Assembly (NCBI GenBank): GCA_016191955.1
Contig: JACPVC010000338.1
Span: 1-42,566 of the forward strand
Source: Chloroflexota bacterium
Lineage (GTDB): Bacteria; Chloroflexota; Anaerolineae; Anaerolineales; Villigracilaceae
Direction: 5' to 3'
Length of the DNA stretch: 42,566 bases
In this document: positions 18,685 to 26,321 of the stretch, piece by piece
Position numbering within the stretch: the first letter of the stretch is position 1
How the letters are laid out: each line of letters opens with the position of its first letter
The notes under the pieces: generated by a model
Database searches by the model: none
Seen by the model: the letters and a program-made list of their open reading frames with translations, nothing else
What the model was told of the DNA's origin: nothing
Program-made: the position numbers and the translations under genes

Positions 18685-19377
18685 ATGACTCAATTAACCG
18701 GACAGGAACGCGCCCAGTACGTTCAATCCATGTTTACAAAGATAGCGCATCGTTATGATCTGATGAATCGGCTCATGACAGGCGGGCAGGATGTGCGCTG
18801 GCGTAAGGAAGTAATCAAGCTTGCGAAGATGCGCCCCCACACCTCCCTGCTGGACCTCGGAACGGGCACCGGCGATCTAGCCCGCGAGGCGCTGACGCAG
18901 TTCCCCAAAGCCCGCGTAACCGCGGCAGACTTCACACTCGAAATGATGCGCGTTGGAAAGAAAAATGGCGGTCTAAATTTTTCATCTGCCGATGCGTTGA
19001 AGTTACCTTTCAAGGATAATATATTCGACGCTGTTATCTCCGGCTTTTTGATGCGTAACGTTACCGATGTGCAACAAGCATTGAAGGAACAATATCGTAC
19101 ACTCAAACCCGGCGGGCGGATCGTCATCCTCGATACGACACGCCCGAAGAAGAACCTGCTTTCTCCGTTCATCAAATTTCATATGCACGTTATCATCCCT
19201 ACGCTTGGCGGAATGCTTTCTGGTGTGCGTGAGGCATACACCTACCTGCCAGATACCACCGAAGGATTCTTAACAGCAGAAGAGCTTTCTGTCCGCATGG
19301 TGGCGGTAGGATTCAAAAGGGTCAACTTCAAACGTCTGATGTTCGGGACGATTGCCCTCCATTGGGGAGAGAAGTAA
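18685..19377 (+). CDS. menG: Demethylmenaquinone methyltransferase
   Basis: A 230-residue SAM-dependent methyltransferase of the UbiE/MenG family that performs the last step of menaquinone synthesis. The N-terminal FTKIAHRYDLMNRLMTGGQDVRWR and motif I LDLGTGTGDLA are diagnostic, followed by SADALKLPFKDNIFDAV, GFLMRNVTD and LKPGGRIVILD. ATG at 18685 has AGGAG at 18675-18679; the open frame to 18610 is non-coding leader. A ubiquinone role is unlikely in a men locus. Confidence 0.93.
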   Translation: MTQLTGQERAQYVQSMFTKIAHRYDLMNRLMTGGQDVRWRKEVIKLAKMRPHTSLLDLGTGTGDLAREALTQFPKARVTAADFTLEMMRVGKKNGGLNFSSADALKLPFKDNIFDAVISGFLMRNVTDVQQALKEQYRTLKPGGRIVILDTTRPKKNLLSPFIKFHMHVIIPTLGGMLSGVREAYTYLPDTTEGFLTAEELSVRMVAVGFKRVNFKRLMFGTIALHWGEK

Positions 19378-19413
19378 AAATAACCGACGACTATCGTTAC
19401 GAGGTAAGCCTGC

Positions 19414-19944
19414 ATGACTCTTGACACCCTCCTTTGGCTTCTCCCGGCAGTGTTTATGTTCCATGATTTTGAAGAGATCATCATGGTCAGACCCTGGCTA
19501 CAGAAAAACACTCCGCTCTTACGTGAACGCTTTCCAAAACTGGCAGAACGAGTCCTACCCCAGCTTGAAAGCTTATCGACCTCCGCATTTGCTTTGGCTG
19601 TCGCTGAAGAATTCATCTTACTCACAGCGCTGACACTGGCAGCGGTGGAATTCAAACTATACGCCATGTGGACGGGAGCTATGTTGGGTTTCTTTTTCCA
19701 CCTGCTCGTTCATCTCGGTCAATTTCTGGCGTTTCGCAAATACATTCCCGCCGTTCTGACCAGCATCCCAGCCGGGATATATTGCATTTTTGCTCTTCAA
19801 CAAATTTTATCTACCGGGTTAGCAACATGGGCGGAGATTTTTCCCTGGTTCCTGGCAACCGTCGTCTTGCTTGTCGTTAATCTGCTGTTTGCTCATTGGC
19901 TCGCTGCAAAGTTCGATATTTTCCTGCGCAAGTATTCTGCATAA
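19414..19944 (+). CDS. HXXEE-domain membrane protein
   Basis: A 176-residue polytopic membrane protein of about five hydrophobic segments. The FHDFEE motif at about residues 17-22 and the later AEEF and HLLVHLGQF segments fit the HXXEE family (PF13787), named for its conserved His and Glu residues; they suggest a metal-binding or hydrolytic membrane site. The function is unknown. It starts 36 bases after menG in the same direction. Confidence 0.75.
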   Translation: MTLDTLLWLLPAVFMFHDFEEIIMVRPWLQKNTPLLRERFPKLAERVLPQLESLSTSAFALAVAEEFILLTALTLAAVEFKLYAMWTGAMLGFFFHLLVHLGQFLAFRKYIPAVLTSIPAGIYCIFALQQILSTGLATWAEIFPWFLATVVLLVVNLLFAHWLAAKFDIFLRKYSA

Positions 19945-19976
19945 TGCACTATTCAAATATCAAAACTTTTCGGCAG

Positions 19977-19982
19977 TATAAT
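19977..19982 (+). promoter_or_regulatory. -10 element just before the thioesterase gene
   Basis: TATAAT ends 7 bases before the ATG at 19990, so a transcript from here would begin at or next to the start codon (leaderless). No Shine-Dalgarno sequence is present and no good -35 is seen. Confidence 0.4.
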
Positions 19983-19989
19983 CCGCCTC

Positions 19990-20466
19990 ATGTCTAAAAT
20001 CAAACAACCCAATTCACGTCACTGTTTTATCTGTGGAGTGGAAAATCCTGTCGGTTTACATTTGCATTTTTACGAGACGGAGCCGGGCGTCATCGAAACA
20101 CAATACACAGCACCGAACCACTTTGAGGGATTCCCCGGCGTGCTGCATGGCGGCATCGTTGCAGCGATCATCGACGAGGTCACCGGGCGGGCATACATGG
20201 GCAGTGACCCGGCGAATCCGCGCTTTATGTTTACGGGCAAATTGGAGATCAAATACCGCAAGAACGTGCCGATTGGAAAACTGTTGAAGGTTGTCGGCAA
20301 GGTGGTGGAGAACAAAGGCAGGATCGCCAAAGCCTGGGGCGGAATTTACGATTCCGAGACGGGGGAACTGCTCGCCGAAGGGACAGGCATGCACATCAAT
20401 GTGCCTGAAGATCAATACGACATGAGCAAATTGGAAGAACTGGGTTGGAAGGTTTACCCGGATTGA
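19990..20466 (+). CDS. PaaI-family hotdog thioesterase
   Basis: A 158-residue hotdog-fold protein. The core motif FEGFPGVLHGGIVAAIIDE carries the HGG turn and catalytic acidic residue of PaaI-like acyl-CoA thioesterases. The N-terminal RHCFICGVENPVGLHL, with two Cys, is common in this subgroup. Its location near menG might suggest a DHNA-CoA thioesterase (the MenI step), but the fold alone does not show the substrate. It is followed by a strong terminator. Confidence 0.82.
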   Translation: MSKIKQPNSRHCFICGVENPVGLHLHFYETEPGVIETQYTAPNHFEGFPGVLHGGIVAAIIDEVTGRAYMGSDPANPRFMFTGKLEIKYRKNVPIGKLLKVVGKVVENKGRIAKAWGGIYDSETGELLAEGTGMHINVPEDQYDMSKLEELGWKVYPD

Positions 20467-20483
20467 CGGTGGACGATTGACCG

Positions 20484-20530
20484 AAGACCGTAGACCGTGG
20501 TCGATTGTCCGCGGTCTACGGTCTTTTTTT
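20484..20530 (+). terminator. Terminator formed by an intergenic palindrome
   Basis: A perfect 14-bp stem, AAGACCGTAGACCG (20484-20497) and CGGTCTACGGTCTT (20512-20525), with a 14-base loop and seven T at 20524-20530. The arm words (GTAGACCG) match the repeat at 5939-6000, so a repeat-family member seems to serve as terminator here. Confidence 0.85.
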
Positions 20531-20567
20531 GCCTGTTACTTTTTCACACCTCCTGCAACTTACCCAT

Positions 20568-20577
20568 GTGTATACAC
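20568..20577. promoter_or_regulatory. Small palindrome in the leader of the sigma-factor gene
   Basis: GTGTATACAC is a perfect 10-bp palindrome ending 14 bases before the sigma-factor ATG. It overlaps a TATACACT stretch that could be a -10 region. It may be an operator or chance. Confidence 0.3.
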
Positions 20578-20591
20578 TATCCAGGAGGTAT

Positions 20592-21164
20592 ATGACCACC
20601 CTAATGAACATGGAAATCAAAGAACTCGACGAAGAAGACCTAGCACGCAAAGCGGTCACAGATGTGGATGCGTTTGCAGAACTGTATCGCCAGCATGTGA
20701 CGCGTGTCTATCGTTACCACATGGCACATCTCGGCAATGTAAAGGATGCCGAAGACCTGACCTCGCAAACGTTTATGGCGGCAATGGAGGGCATCCGCTC
20801 GTTTCGGGGAGATGGCTCCTTTGCGGCGTGGATCATGGGAATCGCCTCAAAGAAGAGATTCATGTTCTTTCGCGGGAACAGGCACGAGGTCCCGTTGGAG
20901 GCGGCGGAGCAGTACCCAAGCCCAAACCTGCCCACCGATAAAGCTGCAATGCAACGCATGAGGCTTGAGTCCATCGCACACGCGCTTCGCCAAATCTCAT
21001 CCGAACGTTCCGAGGCAATCGTGTTGACCTACTTTGGCGGTCTTAGCTATATTGAAGCCGCAAAGGTCATGAAGAAAAATGAAGCATCTGTAAAAATGCT
21101 CGTCTCCCGCGGGTTACAGGACCTGCGCGAGCGAACCTCCCTCAGAATGGAGGTGGAAGAATGA
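20592..21164 (+). CDS. RNA polymerase sigma factor, sigma-70 / ECF type
   Basis: A 190-residue two-domain sigma factor. Region 2 is FAELYRQHVTRVYRYHMAHLGNVKDAEDLTSQTFMAAMEGI, with core-binding and -10 recognition. Region 4 is ISSERSEAIVLTYFGGLSYIEAAKVMKKNEASVKMLVSRGLQDL, a clear helix-turn-helix. ATG at 20592 has AGGAGG at 20583-20588, unusually close; ATG at 20604 or 20610 is an alternative. It overlaps the next gene by 4 bases, so the large membrane protein is its likely partner or antagonist. Confidence 0.9.
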   Translation: MTTLMNMEIKELDEEDLARKAVTDVDAFAELYRQHVTRVYRYHMAHLGNVKDAEDLTSQTFMAAMEGIRSFRGDGSFAAWIMGIASKKRFMFFRGNRHEVPLEAAEQYPSPNLPTDKAAMQRMRLESIAHALRQISSERSEAIVLTYFGGLSYIEAAKVMKKNEASVKMLVSRGLQDLRERTSLRMEVEE

Positions 21165-24040
21165 ACGAATTCGATAATAATAAAAAACTCGAAGCTTTAT
21201 TGGAAGAAGCCGCCGAACAAGTTCAACCTAATCTGGTGTTCAAAGCAGAGTTGGAAGAAAAATTACGCAAAGCGCATAAACCGCGGGTTGCCATTCGATT
21301 CCCTCGCTTCAATAGCCTCGCCTCTGCCCTAACCGGAGCTGCGGTTTTGGGCGCGTTGGTGTTTTTCATGCTTTGGATATTCCAGTCCATCGAACCTCAA
21401 AACAATTTTGGGAATGAAGGTTTCGTCTGTCCCATCACCGAACCGAATGGGAGTTTGCCCCCGGGCGAAACGGTTGAGTCTCCCGAATATCTTGGCAATG
21501 GCGAATTGTGGACTGTCCTGTGGCCCGATGGCAAAGTCATCATGGAAGCGCATAACATGGAAGCAGACGGTTCTTTTTCGATGAAGTGGGGTTTCTATCG
21601 CGGCGTGACTGGCGCATTGACCGTTGAAGGCCGCCGCCTCGATATGGATGCTGAACCATTGCGGGCTGAAATTCCAGAAGGCTACGGCGATACCGGTTTT
21701 CAAGTGACCGGATTGATCTTTCCCACCACCGGCTGCTGGGAAGTGACTGCACGCGCCGGTGAGTCATCATTGACCTTCGTAACCGAGGTCATTTACAACG
21801 AAGACGGTGCACCGACCCCCGGCGTTATCATCGACCCAAATGCCACGCCAGGCAATGAATCCGTGGGCGGGTATGACTATCACGGCGGGAAGTTATTCCT
21901 CACAGAGCTGTTGCCCGAATCACCTGCCAGCGCGAACGTTTATACCTATATCGAAGATCAGCCCGCCACATTGGAAGAAGCGCGTGCCCTCGCAGATCGA
22001 TTTGGGCTGGACGGTGAAATTTACACAACAACCTTCCCGCAGTTCCCGGATAAGACGGGCTATATCATCTCAGACGGGAAACGGATGCTCACCGTTTACA
22101 CAGCAAATTACTTCACTTACTCTGCCGACATTCTGGTAACCAATCGCGGTTTCTACGGTGCGTCAAACGATAATGCCAAGGCGATCATTACAGAATTCTT
22201 TGAAGCGAACGGACTTGATTTCCCGTTCAGGATTTCAGATTCCAATTCAAACGGGATGTATTGGATTCACCAGCTTTCGCCTGACGGTCTCCCCATGCGG
22301 TTCGATACCTTTGCCATGCAAGTCGTCAGTGTGACCATTGGCAAGAATAGAAAAGTTACCAGCATGGAAGCCAACCTGATGAGCTACAACCCAGCCGCCA
22401 TAGGGAACTATGGAATCATCAGCGCAGAAGAGGCACTCAATGCACTCTTGGAGGGAAGTGATTCAATCGGAATGATGGAAACTGGTTCATCTTCCGACGG
22501 AGAACCGCCGCAGCAGTGGCATCGGGAATATCCAGATAATCAAACTGCCGCCATCTCGGGCAGCATTACCAAATACGAATCAGCCATTGCCGGGCAGTCT
22601 CCACTTATTCTGATCAATGGCATTCCCGTCATTGGGAATACAGGCGAACTGGAAACACTTGAGGCATACACCTTCGTTCAATTGACCGGGCAGTTCGTTG
22701 TGGAAGATGGACTTCGCAAATTTAGCGTTGAAACCCTGAACACAGAAGTGTCGCAAGGCTTTGTCTCTGGCACACTGCGAAGCGCAGGCGATCAGATCAT
22801 CCTGAGCAGTGATGACGGCAGCCATGAATATGCCTTATTGGATCCGCCCACTGACCTTCCTCTAAACACAGAGATCGGTAAATCCTATCTTGGCATCAGT
22901 GGAGTGATTACCGATGGCACTATGGATTGGTCAAGCATCCAATACTTTGCCGATGCCAGCAACATGGGCGGAGGCGGAGGCGGCGGCGGTTCCGGTTTCT
23001 ATCAACTCAACCTGACGGGCACCCCTGTTCCCTTCCCAACGCAAATCCCATCAGAAGAAACGTACAGCCCGTCGGAACTTGCCGGCTTTTTGAAATACAC
23101 CGTGGAAGAAGCTGACACCCTGGAAAGCATCGCCTCTAAATTCGATGTTCCGCTGGAAGACCTGATGCGCGTCAACTACATCACAGACCCGAATGTCATT
23201 GAAACCGGGCGGACGCTCGTCATCCCCGGCGTGCAAAGTTCCACTCGCGTAGAAGGCGAGACGGGATTGTTGCAAATCAATGTCTACGACAAGCCGGATG
23301 GCAGAAAGCGTATCCAATATCTCTTCGTGAGCCAGAAAGACGGAATGTACTATGAGCTAAAAGGTGAAGACCTTGAACCGTTCCAGGAAATCGTCAACCG
23401 ACCCGTGACGATATGGGGCGACATCAGTTACGACGAAGCAGGGTCTGCTTTCCTTGACGTGGAAAAGTTCGAGATACGCTATCCCGATTTGCAATTCCAG
23501 ATCCTCAAGGGCAAGCAGCAATTGCAAGAGATCAATGGGACACCCGTCATGTTATTCACCAGTGAAGGCGTCACCTATGTTATCCTTTCACCCACTGGGT
23601 TGTACCCCGACCTGAATTATGGCGGCGATTTTCCCGAGGACATTAGCATCGAAGCGCTGATCATCCCCGACGAGACGTATGAAGGTTACCCGGCTTTGCG
23701 TGTGTTCAATTACGCGCCAGCGCTCAACCCAAACACCAACGAACCTTTTGAGTTGACCGTCATGGCAGACAAAATCCGTTCCATCCCAGATCCCTACGGG
23801 AATGAAGATACCTACACCCAGCCGGATTTTATTATCGACAGTGTGGAACTGGAGTATTACGCCATGGACCCGAAGATGATGTACGATACGTCTGACATTT
23901 CAGCAGATGGGCAATACATCCAACCGGTTTGGCATTTCCGGGGTCACTACACCAATGGTGCAATAACAGATATTCTTGTACAAGCCCTCAAACAGGAATT
24001 CCTGTCCCCGGTAACCTCTCCCCTGCCGCAAGGAGGCTAG
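21161..24040 (+). CDS. Large single-pass membrane protein with LysM domain, probable anti-sigma partner
   Basis: A 959-residue protein. The first 50 residues are acidic/basic helical and would be cytoplasmic. One hydrophobic helix lies at 53-74 and everything after is predicted outside. The external part contains repeated beta-rich modules, an eight-glycine run at about 604-612, and a LysM-like domain near 643-692 (YTVEEADTLESIASKF ... NPNVIETGRTLVIP-like pattern). The gene overlaps the sigma-factor gene by 4 bases. By position it corresponds to an anti-sigma factor whose external part senses the envelope, but the short cytoplasmic segment matches no anti-sigma family I can name. Confidence 0.7.
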   Translation: MNEFDNNKKLEALLEEAAEQVQPNLVFKAELEEKLRKAHKPRVAIRFPRFNSLASALTGAAVLGALVFFMLWIFQSIEPQNNFGNEGFVCPITEPNGSLPPGETVESPEYLGNGELWTVLWPDGKVIMEAHNMEADGSFSMKWGFYRGVTGALTVEGRRLDMDAEPLRAEIPEGYGDTGFQVTGLIFPTTGCWEVTARAGESSLTFVTEVIYNEDGAPTPGVIIDPNATPGNESVGGYDYHGGKLFLTELLPESPASANVYTYIEDQPATLEEARALADRFGLDGEIYTTTFPQFPDKTGYIISDGKRMLTVYTANYFTYSADILVTNRGFYGASNDNAKAIITEFFEANGLDFPFRISDSNSNGMYWIHQLSPDGLPMRFDTFAMQVVSVTIGKNRKVTSMEANLMSYNPAAIGNYGIISAEEALNALLEGSDSIGMMETGSSSDGEPPQQWHREYPDNQTAAISGSITKYESAIAGQSPLILINGIPVIGNTGELETLEAYTFVQLTGQFVVEDGLRKFSVETLNTEVSQGFVSGTLRSAGDQIILSSDDGSHEYALLDPPTDLPLNTEIGKSYLGISGVITDGTMDWSSIQYFADASNMGGGGGGGGSGFYQLNLTGTPVPFPTQIPSEETYSPSELAGFLKYTVEEADTLESIASKFDVPLEDLMRVNYITDPNVIETGRTLVIPGVQSSTRVEGETGLLQINVYDKPDGRKRIQYLFVSQKDGMYYELKGEDLEPFQEIVNRPVTIWGDISYDEAGSAFLDVEKFEIRYPDLQFQILKGKQQLQEINGTPVMLFTSEGVTYVILSPTGLYPDLNYGGDFPEDISIEALIIPDETYEGYPALRVFNYAPALNPNTNEPFELTVMADKIRSIPDPYGNEDTYTQPDFIIDSVELEYYAMDPKMMYDTSDISADGQYIQPVWHFRGHYTNGAITDILVQALKQEFLSPVTSPLPQGG
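22969..22992 (+). repeat. Glycine-codon run inside the LysM protein gene
   Basis: A stretch of GGC/GGA codons encodes eight consecutive glycines between the beta-rich region and the LysM region, probably as a flexible linker. It is a potential slippage site. Confidence 0.75.
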
Positions 24041-24047
24041 AATCCAA

Positions 24048-24083
24048 TTACCGCCATCAACACGATGGCGGTAAAATTTTTAT
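24048..24083 (+). terminator. Intrinsic terminator directly against the next start codon
   Basis: A perfect 11-bp stem, TTACCGCCATC (24048-24058) and its inverse (24064-24074), followed by AATTTTTATAT. It ends the sigma/LysM operon, but the next ATG is at 24084, with no space for a promoter or ribosome-binding site between. Confidence 0.85.
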
Positions 24084-24686
24084 ATGGATCAGCTTCTTTT
24101 CATTCTCACCTATGTTGCCGTTATTGCTTCGTCCATATCGGGCGCGCTTGAAGCGCGTAAAAACCAAATGGACATCGTCGGCGCGACAACCATAGCCTTC
24201 GTCAACGCCTTTGGCGGAGGGACCATCCGCGATTTACTGCTTGGGCGCACACCGGTCTTCTGGGTGGTCGATCCCATCCTCACTATCACAACCTTCATCG
24301 TTGCTATCATTTCATTCTATCGGCTCGACCGCATTTCAAGCATCCTGCTCATCACTGCCGATGCCATTGGTCTTGGCATCTTCAGCATTCTAGGCGCGAC
24401 ATACACACTTCAACTTGAACTCTCTCCCATCGTCGCCATTCTCATGGGCGTAGTCACGGGCATTTTTGGCGGTGTGCTGCGCGATGTGATGAGCAACCGC
24501 ATCCCCAGTGTTTTTCGCCAGAGCACCGAACTTTATGCAACCTGTTCTTTTGCAGGCACATCTCTGTTCATCCTGCTCACAGTGTTCAACTTCAATGCTT
24601 TTCTTGCCTCCATGATCGGCGCGTTGACGGTTTTTCTCCTGCGCCTGTTCGCAGTCAAGTTCAAAGTAACCCTGCCGTCTCCCTAA
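24084..24686 (+). CDS. TRIC-type cation channel family protein (UPF0126)
   Basis: A 200-residue membrane protein with about seven hydrophobic helices arranged as two homologous halves. Each half has the glycine-rich signature, GGGTIRDLLLGRTPVFW in the first and GIFGGVLRDVMSNRIPSVF in the second. This is the YadS/UPF0126 family, related to trimeric intracellular cation channels. The ion carried is not known from sequence. The start is ATG 24084 immediately after a terminator hairpin; no better start is available because the fold begins here. Confidence 0.88.
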   Translation: MDQLLFILTYVAVIASSISGALEARKNQMDIVGATTIAFVNAFGGGTIRDLLLGRTPVFWVVDPILTITTFIVAIISFYRLDRISSILLITADAIGLGIFSILGATYTLQLELSPIVAILMGVVTGIFGGVLRDVMSNRIPSVFRQSTELYATCSFAGTSLFILLTVFNFNAFLASMIGALTVFLLRLFAVKFKVTLPSP

Positions 24687-24700
24687 CTCCTTGCAGTGGG

Positions 24701-24706
24701 TATAAT
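24701..24706 (+). promoter_or_regulatory. -10 element for the FAD-subunit gene
   Basis: GGGTATAAT has TATAAT at 24701-24706, 20 bases before ATG 24727, with CGGAG between as ribosome-binding site. The -35 is unclear. The same GGGTATAAT occurs at 39854-39862. Confidence 0.4.
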
Positions 24707-24726
24707 CAAAGCATCACGGAGACAAA

Positions 24727-25467
24727 ATGATCTCGACCTATCACAGACCTCAAACTCTCGACGAAGCTCTCACGCTTCTGACTCAACCCAACACTCTGCC
24801 CCTCGGAGGCGGCACGCTTCTTTCCAAGGCGACGGCTGATTCTGTCGCCGTTGTCGATCTCCAAGCCCTCGGGCTGGATTCGCTCCGCGTCAGCGGCAAT
24901 GAATTGCAGATCGGAGCCACCTGCACGTTACAGTCGTTGCTCGAATACGAAAAATGCCCCCTCCCTCTCAAGACCGCCCTCAAACTCGAAGCCCCGCTCA
25001 ACATTCGCAATACCGCCACCGTAGCAGGGACAATTGTCGCCTCTGATGGACGCTCTCCATTCGCTACCATGCTCCTCGCGATGGATGCGAAAATCGAAAT
25101 CATCGTCAATCGTCAATCGAAAATCGTCAATTGTGGCGAATTTCTCCTCACCCGCCCCAGCGGACTCATCACCTCCATCACCATCCCGCTCAATACGAAG
25201 ACTGCGTTTGAATATGTCTCCAAGACTCCAGCCGATAAACCCATCGTCTGCGCCGCCCTCGCGCAATGGAATTCCGGTCGGGCACGCCTGACCCTCGGCG
25301 GCTATGGCATGACTCCCCTCCTCGCCATGGACGGCACCGAAGCAGACGGCATCCAGGAAGCCGCAATGAACGCCTATCACGAAGCGGAAGATGAATGGGC
25401 ATCCGCTGAATATCGCATGAACGTCGCGGCTACGCTTGCAAAGCGCTGCCTGGACTCATTCACATAA
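24727..25467 (+). CDS. FAD-binding (medium) subunit of a molybdenum hydroxylase, orphan
   Basis: A 246-residue protein like the FAD subunits CoxM/XdhB of CO dehydrogenase and xanthine dehydrogenase. The FAD motifs are LPLGGGTLLSK near the N terminus and NIRNTATVAGTIVASDGRSPFATML. Its Mo-binding large subunit and 2Fe-2S small subunit are not next to it. A short stretch (codons for about residues 122-137) is made of the reiterated word ATCGTCAATCG, which looks like an intergenic repeat invading the gene. Whether the protein is functional without partners in cis is unclear. Confidence 0.8.
   Translation: MISTYHRPQTLDEALTLLTQPNTLPLGGGTLLSKATADSVAVVDLQALGLDSLRVSGNELQIGATCTLQSLLEYEKCPLPLKTALKLEAPLNIRNTATVAGTIVASDGRSPFATMLLAMDAKIEIIVNRQSKIVNCGEFLLTRPSGLITSITIPLNTKTAFEYVSKTPADKPIVCAALAQWNSGRARLTLGGYGMTPLLAMDGTEADGIQEAAMNAYHEAEDEWASAEYRMNVAATLAKRCLDSFT
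25090..25133. repeat. Reiterated ATCGTCAATCG motif inside a coding region
   Basis: Overlapping near-copies of AATCGTCAATCG occur within the FAD-subunit gene and are translated as IEIIVNRQSKIVN. The vocabulary and length match the intergenic repeats of this window rather than ordinary coding sequence. The frame is kept. Confidence 0.55.
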
Positions 25468-25471
25468 ATCC

Positions 25472-25741
25472 ATGCAAACCTGCCCAATTTGTTACAAAAC
25501 TGTCGAACCATCTGAACGCTACCCCCATTATGTTTGCAGCGACTGCGCCAAGCTCGCCAAATCGCAGGATGGGCGCGCGCTCATCTTCTTCAACGAATCC
25601 ATATCTGGCGGATATGCAGCCAAATACGCCGATACGGGTGAATCATACAACAGTCACGATTGCTATATTCATGCCGTCAAGTGCTATGCAGACGAACATC
25701 GTTTCGGCGGAATCGTGATCATGAAAATAGAGAATCAATGA
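25472..25741 (+). CDS. Small zinc-ribbon protein of unknown function
   Basis: An 89-residue protein. The N terminus CPICYKTVEPSERYPHYVCSDC has two CxxC pairs spaced as in a zinc ribbon. The remainder (GGYAAKYADTGESYNSHDCYIHAVKCYADEHRFGG) has further conserved-looking Cys and His. I recognise this as a widespread uncharacterised small family, but have no function for it. ATG at 25472 follows the previous stop by 4 bases and begins at the ribbon. It overlaps the next gene by 4 bases. Confidence 0.7.
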   Translation: MQTCPICYKTVEPSERYPHYVCSDCAKLAKSQDGRALIFFNESISGGYAAKYADTGESYNSHDCYIHAVKCYADEHRFGGIVIMKIENQ

Positions 25742-26016
25742 ATCCAAAAGATAAAATTAAAGCATTCGAAAAAATCGCGAGAATTTTTGAAATCTCAAAC
25801 GAAAGCGCCAAATATTTTCTGAACCACGTTCAGAAAAGTTTCAAGCTTGAAAGGCCGCCGCATAAACTCATCCTTGAATTTGTGGAGAAACAAAACTACC
25901 AATTCCAACCCACCCCATACGATGTCGCTTCCGCCATGAAAGAAAGCGGCGTGTGGAATTACGACCTCGGCTCTCCCCCGCCCGCCGTGGAAGACGAAGA
26001 GGATATTTACAAATAG
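25738..26016 (+). CDS. Small hypothetical protein
   Basis: A 92-residue hydrophilic protein, predicted mostly helical for the first 60 residues (DKIKAFEKIARIFEISNESAKYFLNHV), with an acidic, proline-containing tail. No family was recognised. Its ATG overlaps the stop of the zinc-ribbon gene (ATGA at 25738-25741), so the two are translated together and may act together. The open frame further upstream is read in another frame of the partner gene. Confidence 0.65.
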   Translation: MNPKDKIKAFEKIARIFEISNESAKYFLNHVQKSFKLERPPHKLILEFVEKQNYQFQPTPYDVASAMKESGVWNYDLGSPPPAVEDEEDIYK

Positions 26017-26021
26017 CCATC

Positions 26022-26058
26022 AATGCTCTCGCAGGGGCTAAGCCCCCGCGAGAGCATT
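26022..26058. repeat. Hairpin after the small gene pair
   Basis: AATGCTCTCGC (26022-26032) pairs perfectly with 26048-26058. The inner GGGG/CCCC bases extend the stem almost to the tip. There is no T-run on either strand. It may act as a weak terminator or is a mobile palindromic repeat. Confidence 0.7.
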
Positions 26059-26090
26059 TCATATAAAAGAATGGGCTAAGAGAATCTTTC

Positions 26091-26159
26091 ACCACTGAGA
26101 TCACGGAGTTCACAGAGATTTTTAAGGGTTTTCTCCGTGATCTCTGTGCGCTCTGTGGT
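26091..26159. repeat. Dispersed palindromic repeat of the ACCACNGAG...CACGGAG type
   Basis: The left arm ACCACTGAGATCACGGAG (26091-26108) matches the inverse of 26133-26159 except for a 9-base addition in the right arm, and CACAGAG words repeat inside. This wording (ACCACAGAG, CACGGAG) is a common dispersed repeat in Chloroflexota and other phyla, as I recall. It abuts the truncated dehydrogenase fragment and may mark a rearrangement junction. With the hairpin at 26022 and the fragment at 26192 it accounts for the 305-base gap at 26017-26321. Confidence 0.75.
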
Positions 26160-26191
26160 CAAATCTTTTGGAAAGCCCGCGAAATTAGACA

Positions 26192-26299
26192 CTCCCGCCA
26201 GTCGTTGATTCAGTCTATCCGCTTGAGCAGGCGTGCGAAGCCTACGAACGATATGAACGCGGAGAACAATTCGGGAAGATCGTGCTGAAAATAAAATAA
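26192..26299 (+). pseudogene. 3' remnant of a zinc-type alcohol dehydrogenase gene (copy A)
   Basis: An open stretch ends in TAA at 26297-26299 and translates as [21 protein letters not shown] followed by [14 protein letters not shown]. This is the C-terminal signature of medium-chain zinc/quinone dehydrogenases (PLEEA...G..FGKIVL). No N-terminal or Rossmann part precedes it; a TAG in frame lies at 26186. A second, decayed copy follows the TIR-KAP gene at 28829. Confidence 0.75.
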
Positions 26300-26321
26300 T
26301 TTATGTTTCAGAGAGGTTGCC

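Noticed and set aside
19990..20466. Assignment of the hotdog thioesterase as MenI (DHNA-CoA thioesterase)
   Set aside because: Proximity to menG is suggestive, but the sequence alone does not set substrate, and an HXXEE gene lies between.
24727..25467. Complete xanthine or CO dehydrogenase locus
   Set aside because: Only the FAD subunit is present; no Mo-binding or 2Fe-2S subunit gene is adjacent. A link to SsnA 20 kb away is possible but not supported here.
26017..26160. CRISPR-like repeats
   Set aside because: The repeats are palindromic and not regularly spaced with unique spacers; no cas gene is present.
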